Program-made: the position numbers and the translations under genes
Shown here: positions 1 to 5,313 of the stretch, in pieces
Layout of the letters: each line of letters starts with the position of its first letter
How positions within the stretch are numbered: position 1 is the stretch's first letter
Notes under the pieces: generated by a model
The model's input: the letters and a program-made list of their open reading frames with translations, nothing else
Database searches by the model: none
Told to the model about the DNA's origin: nothing
Assembly: GCA_947632315.1 (NCBI GenBank)
Contig: CANROV010000137.1
Span: forward strand, 1 to 5,313
Direction: 5' to 3'
Source: Candidatus Gastranaerophilales bacterium
GTDB taxonomy: Bacteria > Cyanobacteriota > Vampirovibrionia > Gastranaerophilales > Gastranaerophilaceae
DNA: 5,313 nucleotides

Positions 1-81
1 TTTAAAGTGTTGTTTTTCAATTATACTTCCCGAGAAATAGGTAATACATAATATTAATATTAATCCAATTAAATCAGCCAT
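1..81 (-). CDS. N-terminal part of a small membrane-anchored protein, probably a second YbjQ-type protein (runs off the window)
   Basis: Reading leftwards from an ATG at 81, 27 codons stay open to the window edge. The peptide begins MADLIGLILILCITYF and continues with a small/polar stretch and IIEKQHFK, so one hydrophobic helix (about residues 4-16) is followed by a charged segment. The start is well supported: an AGAAGG ribosome binding site lies 8 nt upstream inside the last codons of ybjQ, and only 4 bp separate the ybjQ stop from this ATG, which suggests one transcript and coupled translation. From memory, some YbjQ-family proteins have an N-terminal membrane helix followed by an ExxHy-type motif much like EKQHF here. 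I therefore infer a membrane-anchored YbjQ paralogue, but the diagnostic domain lies outside the window. It could also be an unrelated small membrane protein. That it is a gene is fairly sure; its identity is not. Confidence 0.6.
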   Translation of the reverse strand, partial: MADLIGLILILCITYFSGSIIEKQHFK

Positions 82-85
82 CAAG

Positions 86-412
86 TCAGCCTTCTATTTT
101 TTCAACTTCTACAGCAGTACCGTATGCGTACACTTCAGCTGCACCTGATGTTATGGCAGAGGTTGCAAATCTCACATTAATTACGGCATTGGCTTTCAAT
201 TTTTTAGCCTGTTCTACCATTCTGTTTAATGCATCTGTTCTTGCTTCTGTCAGTAAGTCGGTATAACTTTTCAATTCTCCGCCGACAAGATTCTTTAAGC
301 CCGCACCCAAATCCAATACAGCATTTTTTGCTCTAACCGTGCTTCCGGATACTAAACCGCATTGTGCTTTTATTCTCATTCCGGGAACCGATTCAATATT
401 TGTTAAAATCAT
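86..412 (-). CDS. ybjQ: YbjQ family protein (UPF0145, putative heavy-metal-binding domain)
   Basis: This 108-residue protein has the usual full length of the YbjQ/UPF0145 family. It starts with a short beta-strand segment (MILTNIESVPGMRI). The family's conserved core follows: a Gly-rich patch with GGELKSYTDLLTEAR at 44-58, A-RM-QAKKLKANAVI at 61-78, VRF-TS at 80-85, and the C-terminal GAAEVYAYGTAVEVE at 90-104. There is no signal peptide or membrane segment, so it is a soluble cytoplasmic protein. Family structures are small oligomeric alpha/beta barrels; the heavy-metal-binding label comes from domain databases and no reaction is established. The sole cysteine (C18) gives no obvious metal site. 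The start is fixed by a GGAG ribosome binding site at 421-424, 8 nt upstream. It is the first gene of a likely pair with the membrane ORF just downstream. I found no convincing promoter on this strand in the A/T-rich spacer, only weak TATAAT-like hexamers. Confidence 0.92.
   Translation of the reverse strand: MILTNIESVPGMRIKAQCGLVSGSTVRAKNAVLDLGAGLKNLVGGELKSYTDLLTEARTDALNRMVEQAKKLKANAVINVRFATSAITSGAAEVYAYGTAVEVEKIEG
90..95 (-). promoter_or_regulatory. Ribosome binding site for the downstream membrane ORF, inside the end of ybjQ
   Basis: On the minus strand this reads AGAAGG and sits 8 nt before the ATG at 81, overlapping the last two sense codons (Glu-Gly) of ybjQ. It decides the start of the edge ORF. 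The arrangement (binding site in the upstream gene, stop codon, 4-nt gap, ATG) is typical of translationally coupled genes. Confidence 0.65.
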
Positions 413-545
413 ATTTCACACTCCATTTTTTTATATAATAATATTTTTTTTTATTATTATGAATAGTACATATAATCGATATTTCTATTTGTCCGTTTAT
501 GACGTATCGTTCTTTTAAAATACAATTATAATAATTTTTACCATT

Positions 546-575
546 TTGACTTTAAATTAATTTTAAATTTATGAT
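546..575 (+). promoter_or_regulatory. Sigma70-type promoter of the helicase-nuclease gene
   Basis: A -35 box TTGACT (546-551) and a -10 box TATGAT (570-575) are separated by 18 bp; each matches the consensus at five of six positions. Transcription would start near 581-583, giving a leader of about 25 nt that still includes the AGAGGA ribosome binding site at 596-601, 6 nt before the ATG at 608. The gene thus looks independently transcribed and divergent from ybjQ. No operator-like inverted repeat overlaps the boxes. The prediction is by eye in A/T-rich DNA. Confidence 0.6.
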
Positions 576-607
576 ATATATATGAGTTCAAAGAAAGAGG
601 ATAAAAT

Positions 608-3600
608 ATGTTAAATGAAGCAGAAAAAGTAAAAATACCTAATGAGAAACAGCAAAAATGTATTGATAAAATCGACGGAAAAATAATGGTTTTAGCCGGC
701 CCCGGAACGGGAAAAACTTTTACCGTAACAAAAAGAGTTGCTTCTATGCTGAACAGAGGTATAAATCCTTCTAATATTTTATGTTTAACTTTTTCAGACG
801 CTGCCGCAAGCGAAATGAAAACCCGTTTAAATTCTGAAATAGGAATTCTTGCTTCATCTGTTAATGTTTATACTTATCATTCATTTTGTAATGAAATAAT
901 CAAGATGTATCCTGATAATTTTGGTATTGCTTCCGATGTTTCTTTAATTAATTCAACCTTAGAAAGGGAGCTTTTAGTTGAAACAATTGATGAAGCTAAT
1001 ATAGAACAATTTATTGCTCCAAGGGGCGGTAAATATTTTCATATAAAAACTTTTAAAAATTGTATTTCAAAATTAAAAGCTTTAAGAATTTCAAAAGAAG
1101 ATTATTTAAATTATATTAAAACTAATCCTAAATTATTGCCGAGCAAAAGAATTTTAGAAGCGGAGATTGAAGAACTCAAGCAAAAAGGTTCCACAAGGTA
1201 TAAAGGCAAGCTTGATAAAATTGAAGAGATTGAAATCAAGATAGAAAAAGCAAAAGAGCTTTGGAATATTTATGAAATATACACACGAAAAATGATTGAG
1301 CATAATCTTATTGATTTTCAGGATATGATTAATCTTGTAATAGACAAATTTGAAGAAGATAAAACATTTCTTAATGAGGTTTCAAACAAATATAAATATT
1401 TTATTGTAGATGAATATCAAGATACAAATGATTTACAGAACTCTATATTATTTAACCTGATAGAAGCAAATGAGGCAAAAAATATCTTTGTAGTAGGTGA
1501 TGATGACCAGATAATATACGGATTTCAAGGGGCAAATATAGAAAATGCGGATAATTTCTTAAAAAAATATCCTGATACTGAAGTAATATGTTTAACGGAG
1601 AATAACCGTTCCGCCCAAAATATTTTAGATTTAAGCTATAAGATTGTAACACAAGATTCTACAAGGCTTGAAAATAACAGGTTATTTAAATCGTATGAAA
1701 TTGAAAAAAAGCTTAAAGCTGTAAATCCTGACGTAATCAAGAAAGAACAAAAAATAAAAAGATGGCAGTTTGGAGAATTGGTTCAAGAATATAATTATAT
1801 TGTTGAAGATATTGTAAATCTTATAAATTCATCAAATTGCCCTGTTGATAAAGATACTCAGGAAAAGAAACTTTCCGAGATTGCCGTTATATCAACAAAA
1901 AAGGATGAATTAAAAGAATTTGAAGAACGACTTAAGTCTAAAAATATCCCCTGTCAGTTAAATGAAGGACATGATATATTTAAAATTCGTTCGGTTATCT
2001 GTACATATTTTTATTTAAAAGCCTTAAATAACAGAATAAAAGATTCCGATAAGTTATTCGGACTTCTATTGGCAGAACCGTTTTGTATAAACTTAAATGA
2101 TTACAATGTTTTATTCAACGAATATAAAAGAGAATTTACGGATAATAATGACTTTATAGCAAATATGAAGAAGTTAAAAAATTGGACTGACGCAGGAAAA
2201 ATTCAAGAATTTGTATCAACATACGAATATTTGTTGAAATACTCAGCTTCAAATAATCTTAGAGATACTGTTATAGAGATATTAAACAGGACTAAAATTG
2301 TTGATTTCTTTTTTTCTTGCGAAACAAATAAGCTTGAAAATATTTTAGGTATTAAAAAAATCATTGATGAAGCAGGTGATTTAATGCGTTTAGATAAAAG
2401 CGCCTCATTAAATGATTTTGTAAACAGGCTTGAATATGCAAGAACAAATGAAATAGAAATAGTAACCGATAAGAATACGGTAGTACAAAATGCCGTTCAA
2501 TTAGTAACATACCACGGTTCAAAAGGCAGGGAGTTTGAATGGGTATATTTACCTGATTTATTGGAAAACAATTGGGAAAAATTTACAATGCCGGGTGAAT
2601 ATAAAATGATAACGGAACCTGTTGAAGATGAAGAAACAGCTGAAATAAAGAAAGATTCCGAATTATTAAAAAAATTGTTTGTCGGAATAACACGTTCTAA
2701 ATACGGATTAGTTTTGTCGCATTCGGATAACGTAGACAGAAAGACCAGAGCTGTAACAAAATACTTAAACGTGGTAAATGATTTTGATTTTGAGAAATTA
2801 AAGCTTGAATATAAAGATGATGACCTGATTAAAGAAATATATAAATCAATATCAAGAGAGACTATAGACCATAGAAAAGTTTTTGAAAATCAGGTAAGAG
2901 AGAAATTGAAAACATTTGTTTTAAGCCCTTCTTCCATGAACAGCTATAATAAATGTCCGAGAGCTTTTTTCTATAATAATATACTTAATATTGATATATC
3001 TGAAGCCAATTGGGACAGTGCCAATTACGGAAGTATAATTCACACTATTTTAGAGTTGTCGGCAAAAAAGGCTATGAACAATGAAGGATATTATACTAAA
3101 GAAGAAGCACTTAAGATTTTTGAAAAAGAAATGAACCTCAACACATTTAAAGATAAAGAAACAAAAGAAAATTTTCACAAAAGAGGTATAAAGTTTCTTG
3201 ATGAATATTATACTCATTTTATTGAAGTTCCTATTAATACGGTATATGGGATTGAAGAAACATTTGAAGGTGTAGAAATAGGCACGGAAAAATTAAAAGG
3301 GAAAATAGACAGAATAGAGAAATTCTCCGACGGAACATTTGGTTTATATGACTATAAAACAAGCGAATATACAAGTGCAAATCAAATGCGTAAAGGCGGA
3401 GCTTGTGAAGAATACTACAACCAATTATGTTTTTACAAATATGCCTATGAAAAGAAATATCCGGACAGAAAAGTTTCAAAAGCAGGGATTATATATGTTG
3501 AGGATAATAAGACTCCCGAACTTACTTTAATAAAAGAGGATATGGACTATATAGAAGATTTAATATTAACAACATATAAAAATATAAAAGATTTAAATTT

Positions 3601-3679
3601 CAGTCCTAAAACCGATGTAAAAAAAGAATTCTGCAAAAAATGTGCATATAAAGATTTATGCAAGTTAGACGTAATATAG
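608..3679 (+). CDS. UvrD/Rep-type superfamily 1 helicase fused to a PD-(D/E)XK iron-sulfur nuclease
   Basis: This 1023-residue protein is predicted to be an ATP-driven DNA translocase/helicase with its own nuclease, acting in the cytoplasm on DNA ends or repair intermediates. Helicase motifs are in order: Walker A GPGTGKT (31-37), motif Ia around LTFSDAAASEM (60-70), TYHSF (89-93), Walker B VDEYQDTN (267-274), motif III VVGDDDQIIYGFQGA (295-309), motif IV NNRS (332-335), motif V TYHGSKGREFEWVYLP (634-649) and motif VI VGITRSK (692-698, Arg finger R696). The charged segment 183-218 looks helical, perhaps coiled coil, in domain 1B. The C-terminal nuclease has LSPSSMNSYNKCPR (772-785), H812 in GSIIH, GKIDR with D901, D915-Y-K917, and the QL motif at Q939-L940. 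C783, C1009, C1012 and C1018 match the Fe-S ligands of AddB/Cas4-type nucleases. All key residues are intact. It resembles an AddA/AddB hybrid in one chain; no partner gene is visible. The start is supported by AGAGGA 6 nt upstream. Biochemical class is sure; a repair or anti-phage role is open. Confidence 0.93.
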   Translation: MLNEAEKVKIPNEKQQKCIDKIDGKIMVLAGPGTGKTFTVTKRVASMLNRGINPSNILCLTFSDAAASEMKTRLNSEIGILASSVNVYTYHSFCNEIIKMYPDNFGIASDVSLINSTLERELLVETIDEANIEQFIAPRGGKYFHIKTFKNCISKLKALRISKEDYLNYIKTNPKLLPSKRILEAEIEELKQKGSTRYKGKLDKIEEIEIKIEKAKELWNIYEIYTRKMIEHNLIDFQDMINLVIDKFEEDKTFLNEVSNKYKYFIVDEYQDTNDLQNSILFNLIEANEAKNIFVVGDDDQIIYGFQGANIENADNFLKKYPDTEVICLTENNRSAQNILDLSYKIVTQDSTRLENNRLFKSYEIEKKLKAVNPDVIKKEQKIKRWQFGELVQEYNYIVEDIVNLINSSNCPVDKDTQEKKLSEIAVISTKKDELKEFEERLKSKNIPCQLNEGHDIFKIRSVICTYFYLKALNNRIKDSDKLFGLLLAEPFCINLNDYNVLFNEYKREFTDNNDFIANMKKLKNWTDAGKIQEFVSTYEYLLKYSASNNLRDTVIEILNRTKIVDFFFSCETNKLENILGIKKIIDEAGDLMRLDKSASLNDFVNRLEYARTNEIEIVTDKNTVVQNAVQLVTYHGSKGREFEWVYLPDLLENNWEKFTMPGEYKMITEPVEDEETAEIKKDSELLKKLFVGITRSKYGLVLSHSDNVDRKTRAVTKYLNVVNDFDFEKLKLEYKDDDLIKEIYKSISRETIDHRKVFENQVREKLKTFVLSPSSMNSYNKCPRAFFYNNILNIDISEANWDSANYGSIIHTILELSAKKAMNNEGYYTKEEALKIFEKEMNLNTFKDKETKENFHKRGIKFLDEYYTHFIEVPINTVYGIEETFEGVEIGTEKLKGKIDRIEKFSDGTFGLYDYKTSEYTSANQMRKGGACEEYYNQLCFYKYAYEKKYPDRKVSKAGIIYVEDNKTPELTLIKEDMDYIEDLILTTYKNIKDLNFSPKTDVKKEFCKKCAYKDLCKLDVI
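3635..3662 (-). terminator. Candidate intrinsic terminator of the glycosyltransferase gene, inside the helicase-nuclease gene
   Basis: For minus-strand transcripts there is a perfect 6-bp stem (TGCATA at 3643-3648 with TATGCA at 3657-3662) around an 8-nt loop. Two nucleotides later comes a run of six U (the A-run at 3635-3640). It lies 20-50 nt past the glycosyltransferase stop codon, where a terminator is expected given the 3-bp intergenic gap. The stem is short, has only two G-C pairs and is separated from the U-tract, so it would be weak. Its two arms also encode C1012-A-Y and L-C1018 of the opposing protein, so coding constraint could explain part of the symmetry. Confidence 0.35.
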
Positions 3680-3682
3680 TAA

Positions 3683-4666
3683 TTACAATTTTTCAAGTGT
3701 TTCAAGGATTGTATTTACATCAATTTCTTCCATACAAGGCGCATAAAGTTTATGCGTCTTTTTTAAATATTTACATTTTCTTCTGTTGCAGGGAACACAT
3801 TTTTTGTCGGATTTAATGTTAATACCATTAGAATAACAACCTGTTCTGTTAATCGGCATTGAACCATATAATCCGACAGATTTAACATTAAGTGCAGTTG
3901 CAATATGTAACGGCCCTGAATCTCCGGAAATCATATAATCAGCAAGCGAAATAACACCGACTGAATCAATTAACGGAAGTTCTCCTATTAAATTAACTGA
4001 ATTATTTATTATATTTAACGGTGCAAGTAAATCTTTATCCTCTTTAGCTCCGTTTAAAATTATAGTACCGTCATATTTTTCCCGTAATTTATTACCCAGC
4101 TGTATCCATTTTTCAACAGGATAAGTTCTGCCCTGCCTTTTTGACAATATACCGCCTGCATTAATAACAAAATAAGGGCGTTTATAATTTTTTAAAATTT
4201 CTTTTGCATTTTCTATAACACCTGAAGGCAGGAACAATTTCAAACTTTCTTCTTCTTTTATATCCGGAAACAATTTAAGTCCTGTCTGCCAAAAGTTTTT
4301 TACTGCGTGAAGTTTAAATGTTTTTCTGTAATTTGAAACATTCCTTATATTAGCAAGCTTTACTATTATTTTTGTTTTTAATGACGGCTGAAGATTAATT
4401 ACAGCGTCATATTTTTCTTTTTTAACTTCTTTTATCAAATTTATCGTTTCACCGGAAAATAATTTAAATTTAGGATTAATTGTCAAAACCTTTCCAAGGG
4501 CTTTATCTTCAATTATTAAAGGTTTAATAAGTTCACTTGTAAGATAGTGGATTATTGTATCAGGATATTGTTTTTTTATTGCGTGAAATAATGCGCTTGT
4601 ATGCACTACATCACCTATAGCACCTAATCTTATAATAAGAACTTTATTTATATTTTGATTTTGCAT
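3683..4666 (-). CDS. Glycosyltransferase family 9 protein (LPS heptosyltransferase type)
   Basis: This 327-residue protein has normal length for family GT9 (WaaC/WaaF/RfaF-like), whose members transfer a sugar, classically heptose from an ADP-activated donor, to growing lipopolysaccharide core on the inner face of the cytoplasmic membrane. The N-terminal domain opens with KVLIIRLGAIGDVVHTSAL (8-26), the family's GxxGD signature with G15, G18 and D19. YDAVINLQPSLKT (86-98) follows. The C-terminal donor domain has INAGG (168-172), GRTYPVEKWIQL (179-190; a variant of the usual KRWP motif), and ISGDSGPLHIATAL (246-259, with D249, G251 and H254), then GLYG (265-268). The tail has cysteines C290, C293, C298 and C311 followed by MEEI, a pattern I recall in many GT9 members. 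No signal peptide is seen. The ATG at 4666 is the only ATG upstream of the first motif, but no Shine-Dalgarno site or clear promoter precedes it. The actual sugar, and which core or other glycan it builds, cannot be told. It is convergent with the helicase-nuclease gene. Confidence 0.9.
   Translation of the reverse strand: MQNQNINKVLIIRLGAIGDVVHTSALFHAIKKQYPDTIIHYLTSELIKPLIIEDKALGKVLTINPKFKLFSGETINLIKEVKKEKYDAVINLQPSLKTKIIVKLANIRNVSNYRKTFKLHAVKNFWQTGLKLFPDIKEEESLKLFLPSGVIENAKEILKNYKRPYFVINAGGILSKRQGRTYPVEKWIQLGNKLREKYDGTIILNGAKEDKDLLAPLNIINNSVNLIGELPLIDSVGVISLADYMISGDSGPLHIATALNVKSVGLYGSMPINRTGCYSNGINIKSDKKCVPCNRRKCKYLKKTHKLYAPCMEEIDVNTILETLEKL
3736..3764 (+). terminator. Intrinsic terminator of the helicase-nuclease transcript, inside the opposing glycosyltransferase gene
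   Basis: A near-perfect inverted repeat (GGCGCATAAA at 3738-3747, TTTATGCGTC at 3749-3758, one G-U pair) forms a stem of about 8 bp with a 5-nt loop and is followed at once by six T (3759-3764). It starts 57 nt after the TAG of the helicase-nuclease gene, in the right orientation for it. On the opposite strand the hairpin is not followed by a U-run, so it should act in one direction only. It lies in the codons between C298 and C311 of the glycosyltransferase, so the same bases are both coding and terminating. Confidence 0.75.
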
Positions 4667-4713
4667 AAATAAATAATATCATAATCACAAAAATTTACAA
4701 AAATTAATATCAA

Positions 4714-4765
4714 TTCGATATATCTTGAAGAAATATTTAAAAGGCTTTATACTAAGAATATCGAA
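4714..4765. repeat. 8-bp inverted repeat bracketing the promoter at 4725-4753
   Basis: TTCGATAT (4714-4721) recurs as its exact complement ATATCGAA (4758-4765), with 36 bp between the arms. The left arm lies just upstream of the -35 box and the right arm sits on the expected transcription start. In addition ATATATCT occurs directly repeated at 4718-4725 and 4771-4778. The placement would suit paired operator half-sites, but the arms are A/T-rich and no regulator is visible nearby, so chance is possible. Confidence 0.35.
4725..4753 (+). promoter_or_regulatory. Sigma70-type promoter of the rightmost gene
   Basis: A -35 box TTGAAG (4725-4730) and a -10 box TATACT (4748-4753) are separated by exactly 17 bp, matching the consensus at four and five of six positions. 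Transcription would begin near 4760, leaving a leader of about 57 nt before the ATG at 4817. This is the best-formed promoter in the window and supports the plus-strand gene that follows. Confidence 0.65.
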
Positions 4766-4816
4766 AAGAAATATATCTGTGAAAAATTATAAAAGGGGAT
4801 AAGAAAGGAATATAAA

Positions 4817-5313
4817 ATGTTTGGAAGAGAAAGGAACGAGAGAAGTTTAGGCAGTAATTTATTAAATCTTGCTCAAAATATGGTAAGTAAGCAAAGAACC
4901 AATGATGAAATAATTGCTGAAAGAGCAGATATATTATTTAATCATCCTGATAATGAGAGAAGAGAAAAACAAAGCAATCAAACCAAAAATAACAATAATA
5001 ATAATAAGAGCAATCAACACCGTGAAAATGTAAAAAGACTGCAGTTAAAAGAACCTAATCTGTTGGATAAAATAAATATTTCAATTGATAAATTCAAAAC
5101 AAAAGCAGAAGATGCAAGGCAAAACTTGTTAAACTCTCCGGATAAAGTAATCAATTCAAATGATATATCAAGAGAAAAGGCTACGGATATAATTGAATCA
5201 ATGATTAAAAAAACTCCGGCAGTTACATATAATTTAATTAGAATGTCTAAGGGTAAATTTTCTGCTAAAAATCTTGAAATGGCATACAAATCAAAATATT
5301 TGAATACCCAATA
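4817..5313 (+). CDS. Unrecognised hydrophilic Asn/Lys-rich protein, cut by the window edge
   Basis: From the ATG at 4817 the frame stays open for 165 codons to the end. I do not recognise a family. The protein is highly charged and polar with no signal peptide or membrane helix, so it is probably cytoplasmic. It starts MFGRERNERSLGSNLLNLAQ, has a likely helical segment to about residue 50, then a low-complexity linker with six consecutive asparagines (N58-N63, from an AAT-rich tract at 4988-5005). Helix-favouring segments follow at about 82-106 and 119-165, the latter containing SREKATDIIESMIKKTPAVT. The start has a good AGGA site (4806-4809) 7 nt upstream, a second purine-rich GGGG just before it, and a well-formed promoter. 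The final two bases are TA in frame, so the next codon is either a stop (length 165) or Tyr, and the end cannot be decided here. Its divergent neighbour gives no clue to function. Confidence 0.75.
   Translation, partial: MFGRERNERSLGSNLLNLAQNMVSKQRTNDEIIAERADILFNHPDNERREKQSNQTKNNNNNNKSNQHRENVKRLQLKEPNLLDKINISIDKFKTKAEDARQNLLNSPDKVINSNDISREKATDIIESMIKKTPAVTYNLIRMSKGKFSAKNLEMAYKSKYLNTQ

Noticed and set aside
441..460. T-rich tract in the ybjQ/helicase spacer as a possible terminator
   Set aside because: No hairpin precedes it on either strand, and both flanking genes are divergent, so no transcript needs to end here.
1452..1652. Minus-strand open frame of 66 codons inside the helicase gene
   Set aside because: It lies fully antisense to motifs III-IV of the helicase, has no ribosome binding site or recognisable protein features, and is explained as a shadow of an A/T-rich coding region.
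3234..3530. Overlapping open frames on both strands (81 aa minus, 63 aa plus) within the nuclease domain
   Set aside because: Both lie within codons for the conserved nuclease motifs (D901, D915-K917, QL) in the main frame, which clearly explains the sequence. Neither alternative product looks like a protein family.
608..3679. Anti-phage defence system
   Set aside because: The helicase-nuclease architecture is compatible with defence, but the neighbours (YbjQ pair, envelope glycosyltransferase, unknown protein) include no methylase, toxin, integrase or other defence gene, so I do not call one.
4988..5007. AAT trinucleotide tract as a phase-variation switch
   Set aside because: A triplet repeat changes the number of asparagines without shifting the frame, the tract is short and interrupted (AAC, AAG), and it is far from the promoter.
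5014..5289. Minus-strand open frame of 91 codons with hydrophobic stretches
   Set aside because: It is antisense to the plus-strand gene that has its own promoter and ribosome binding site. The hydrophobic look is what antisense reading of Lys/Asn/Glu codons gives, and I saw no ribosome binding site for it.

Overview
The window is AT-rich DNA (roughly 30% G+C by eye) that uses the standard stop codons, including TGA, with Shine-Dalgarno sites ahead of most genes. A family 9 glycosyltransferase of the LPS heptosyltransferase type points to a bacterium with an outer membrane. Base composition and protein style fit a low-GC, possibly gut-associated Gram-negative lineage. Candidatus Gastranaerophilales (Vampirovibrionia/Melainabacteria) is my leading guess, but it rests on impression only; Brachyspira-like spirochaetes, Elusimicrobia or Fusobacteria are not excluded.

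Layout, left to right. (1) A minus-strand pair occupies 1-412: a complete YbjQ-family (UPF0145) gene, followed after 4 bp by the start of a short membrane-protein ORF that leaves the window at base 1. The ORF has a good ribosome binding site and looks translationally coupled to ybjQ. (2) A 195-bp divergent spacer holds a good sigma70-type promoter for the next gene. (3) At 608-3679 on the plus strand is a 1023-residue protein joining a complete UvrD/Rep-type superfamily 1 helicase to a C-terminal PD-(D/E)XK nuclease with an AddB/Cas4-type four-cysteine iron-sulfur signature. (4) Three bases later, and convergent, is the glycosyltransferase gene (4666-3683). With no room between the two stop codons, each gene appears to have its intrinsic terminator inside the 3' end of the other; the plus-strand one is strong, the minus-strand one weaker. 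(5) A second divergent spacer (4667-4816) carries a near-consensus promoter bracketed by an 8-bp inverted repeat. (6) From 4817 to the right edge runs the start of a hydrophilic, Asn/Lys-rich protein that I do not recognise.

The genes do not form one pathway. The helicase-nuclease is a single-gene unit for DNA-end processing or repair, the glycosyltransferase belongs to envelope glycan synthesis, and the YbjQ pair has no established role. I see no rRNA, tRNA, CRISPR array, insertion sequence or integrase. The most distinctive points are the one-chain helicase/Fe-S nuclease, the reciprocally embedded terminators, the coupled YbjQ/membrane ORF pair and the inverted repeat around the last promoter. 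None of these amounts to a demonstrated new system.
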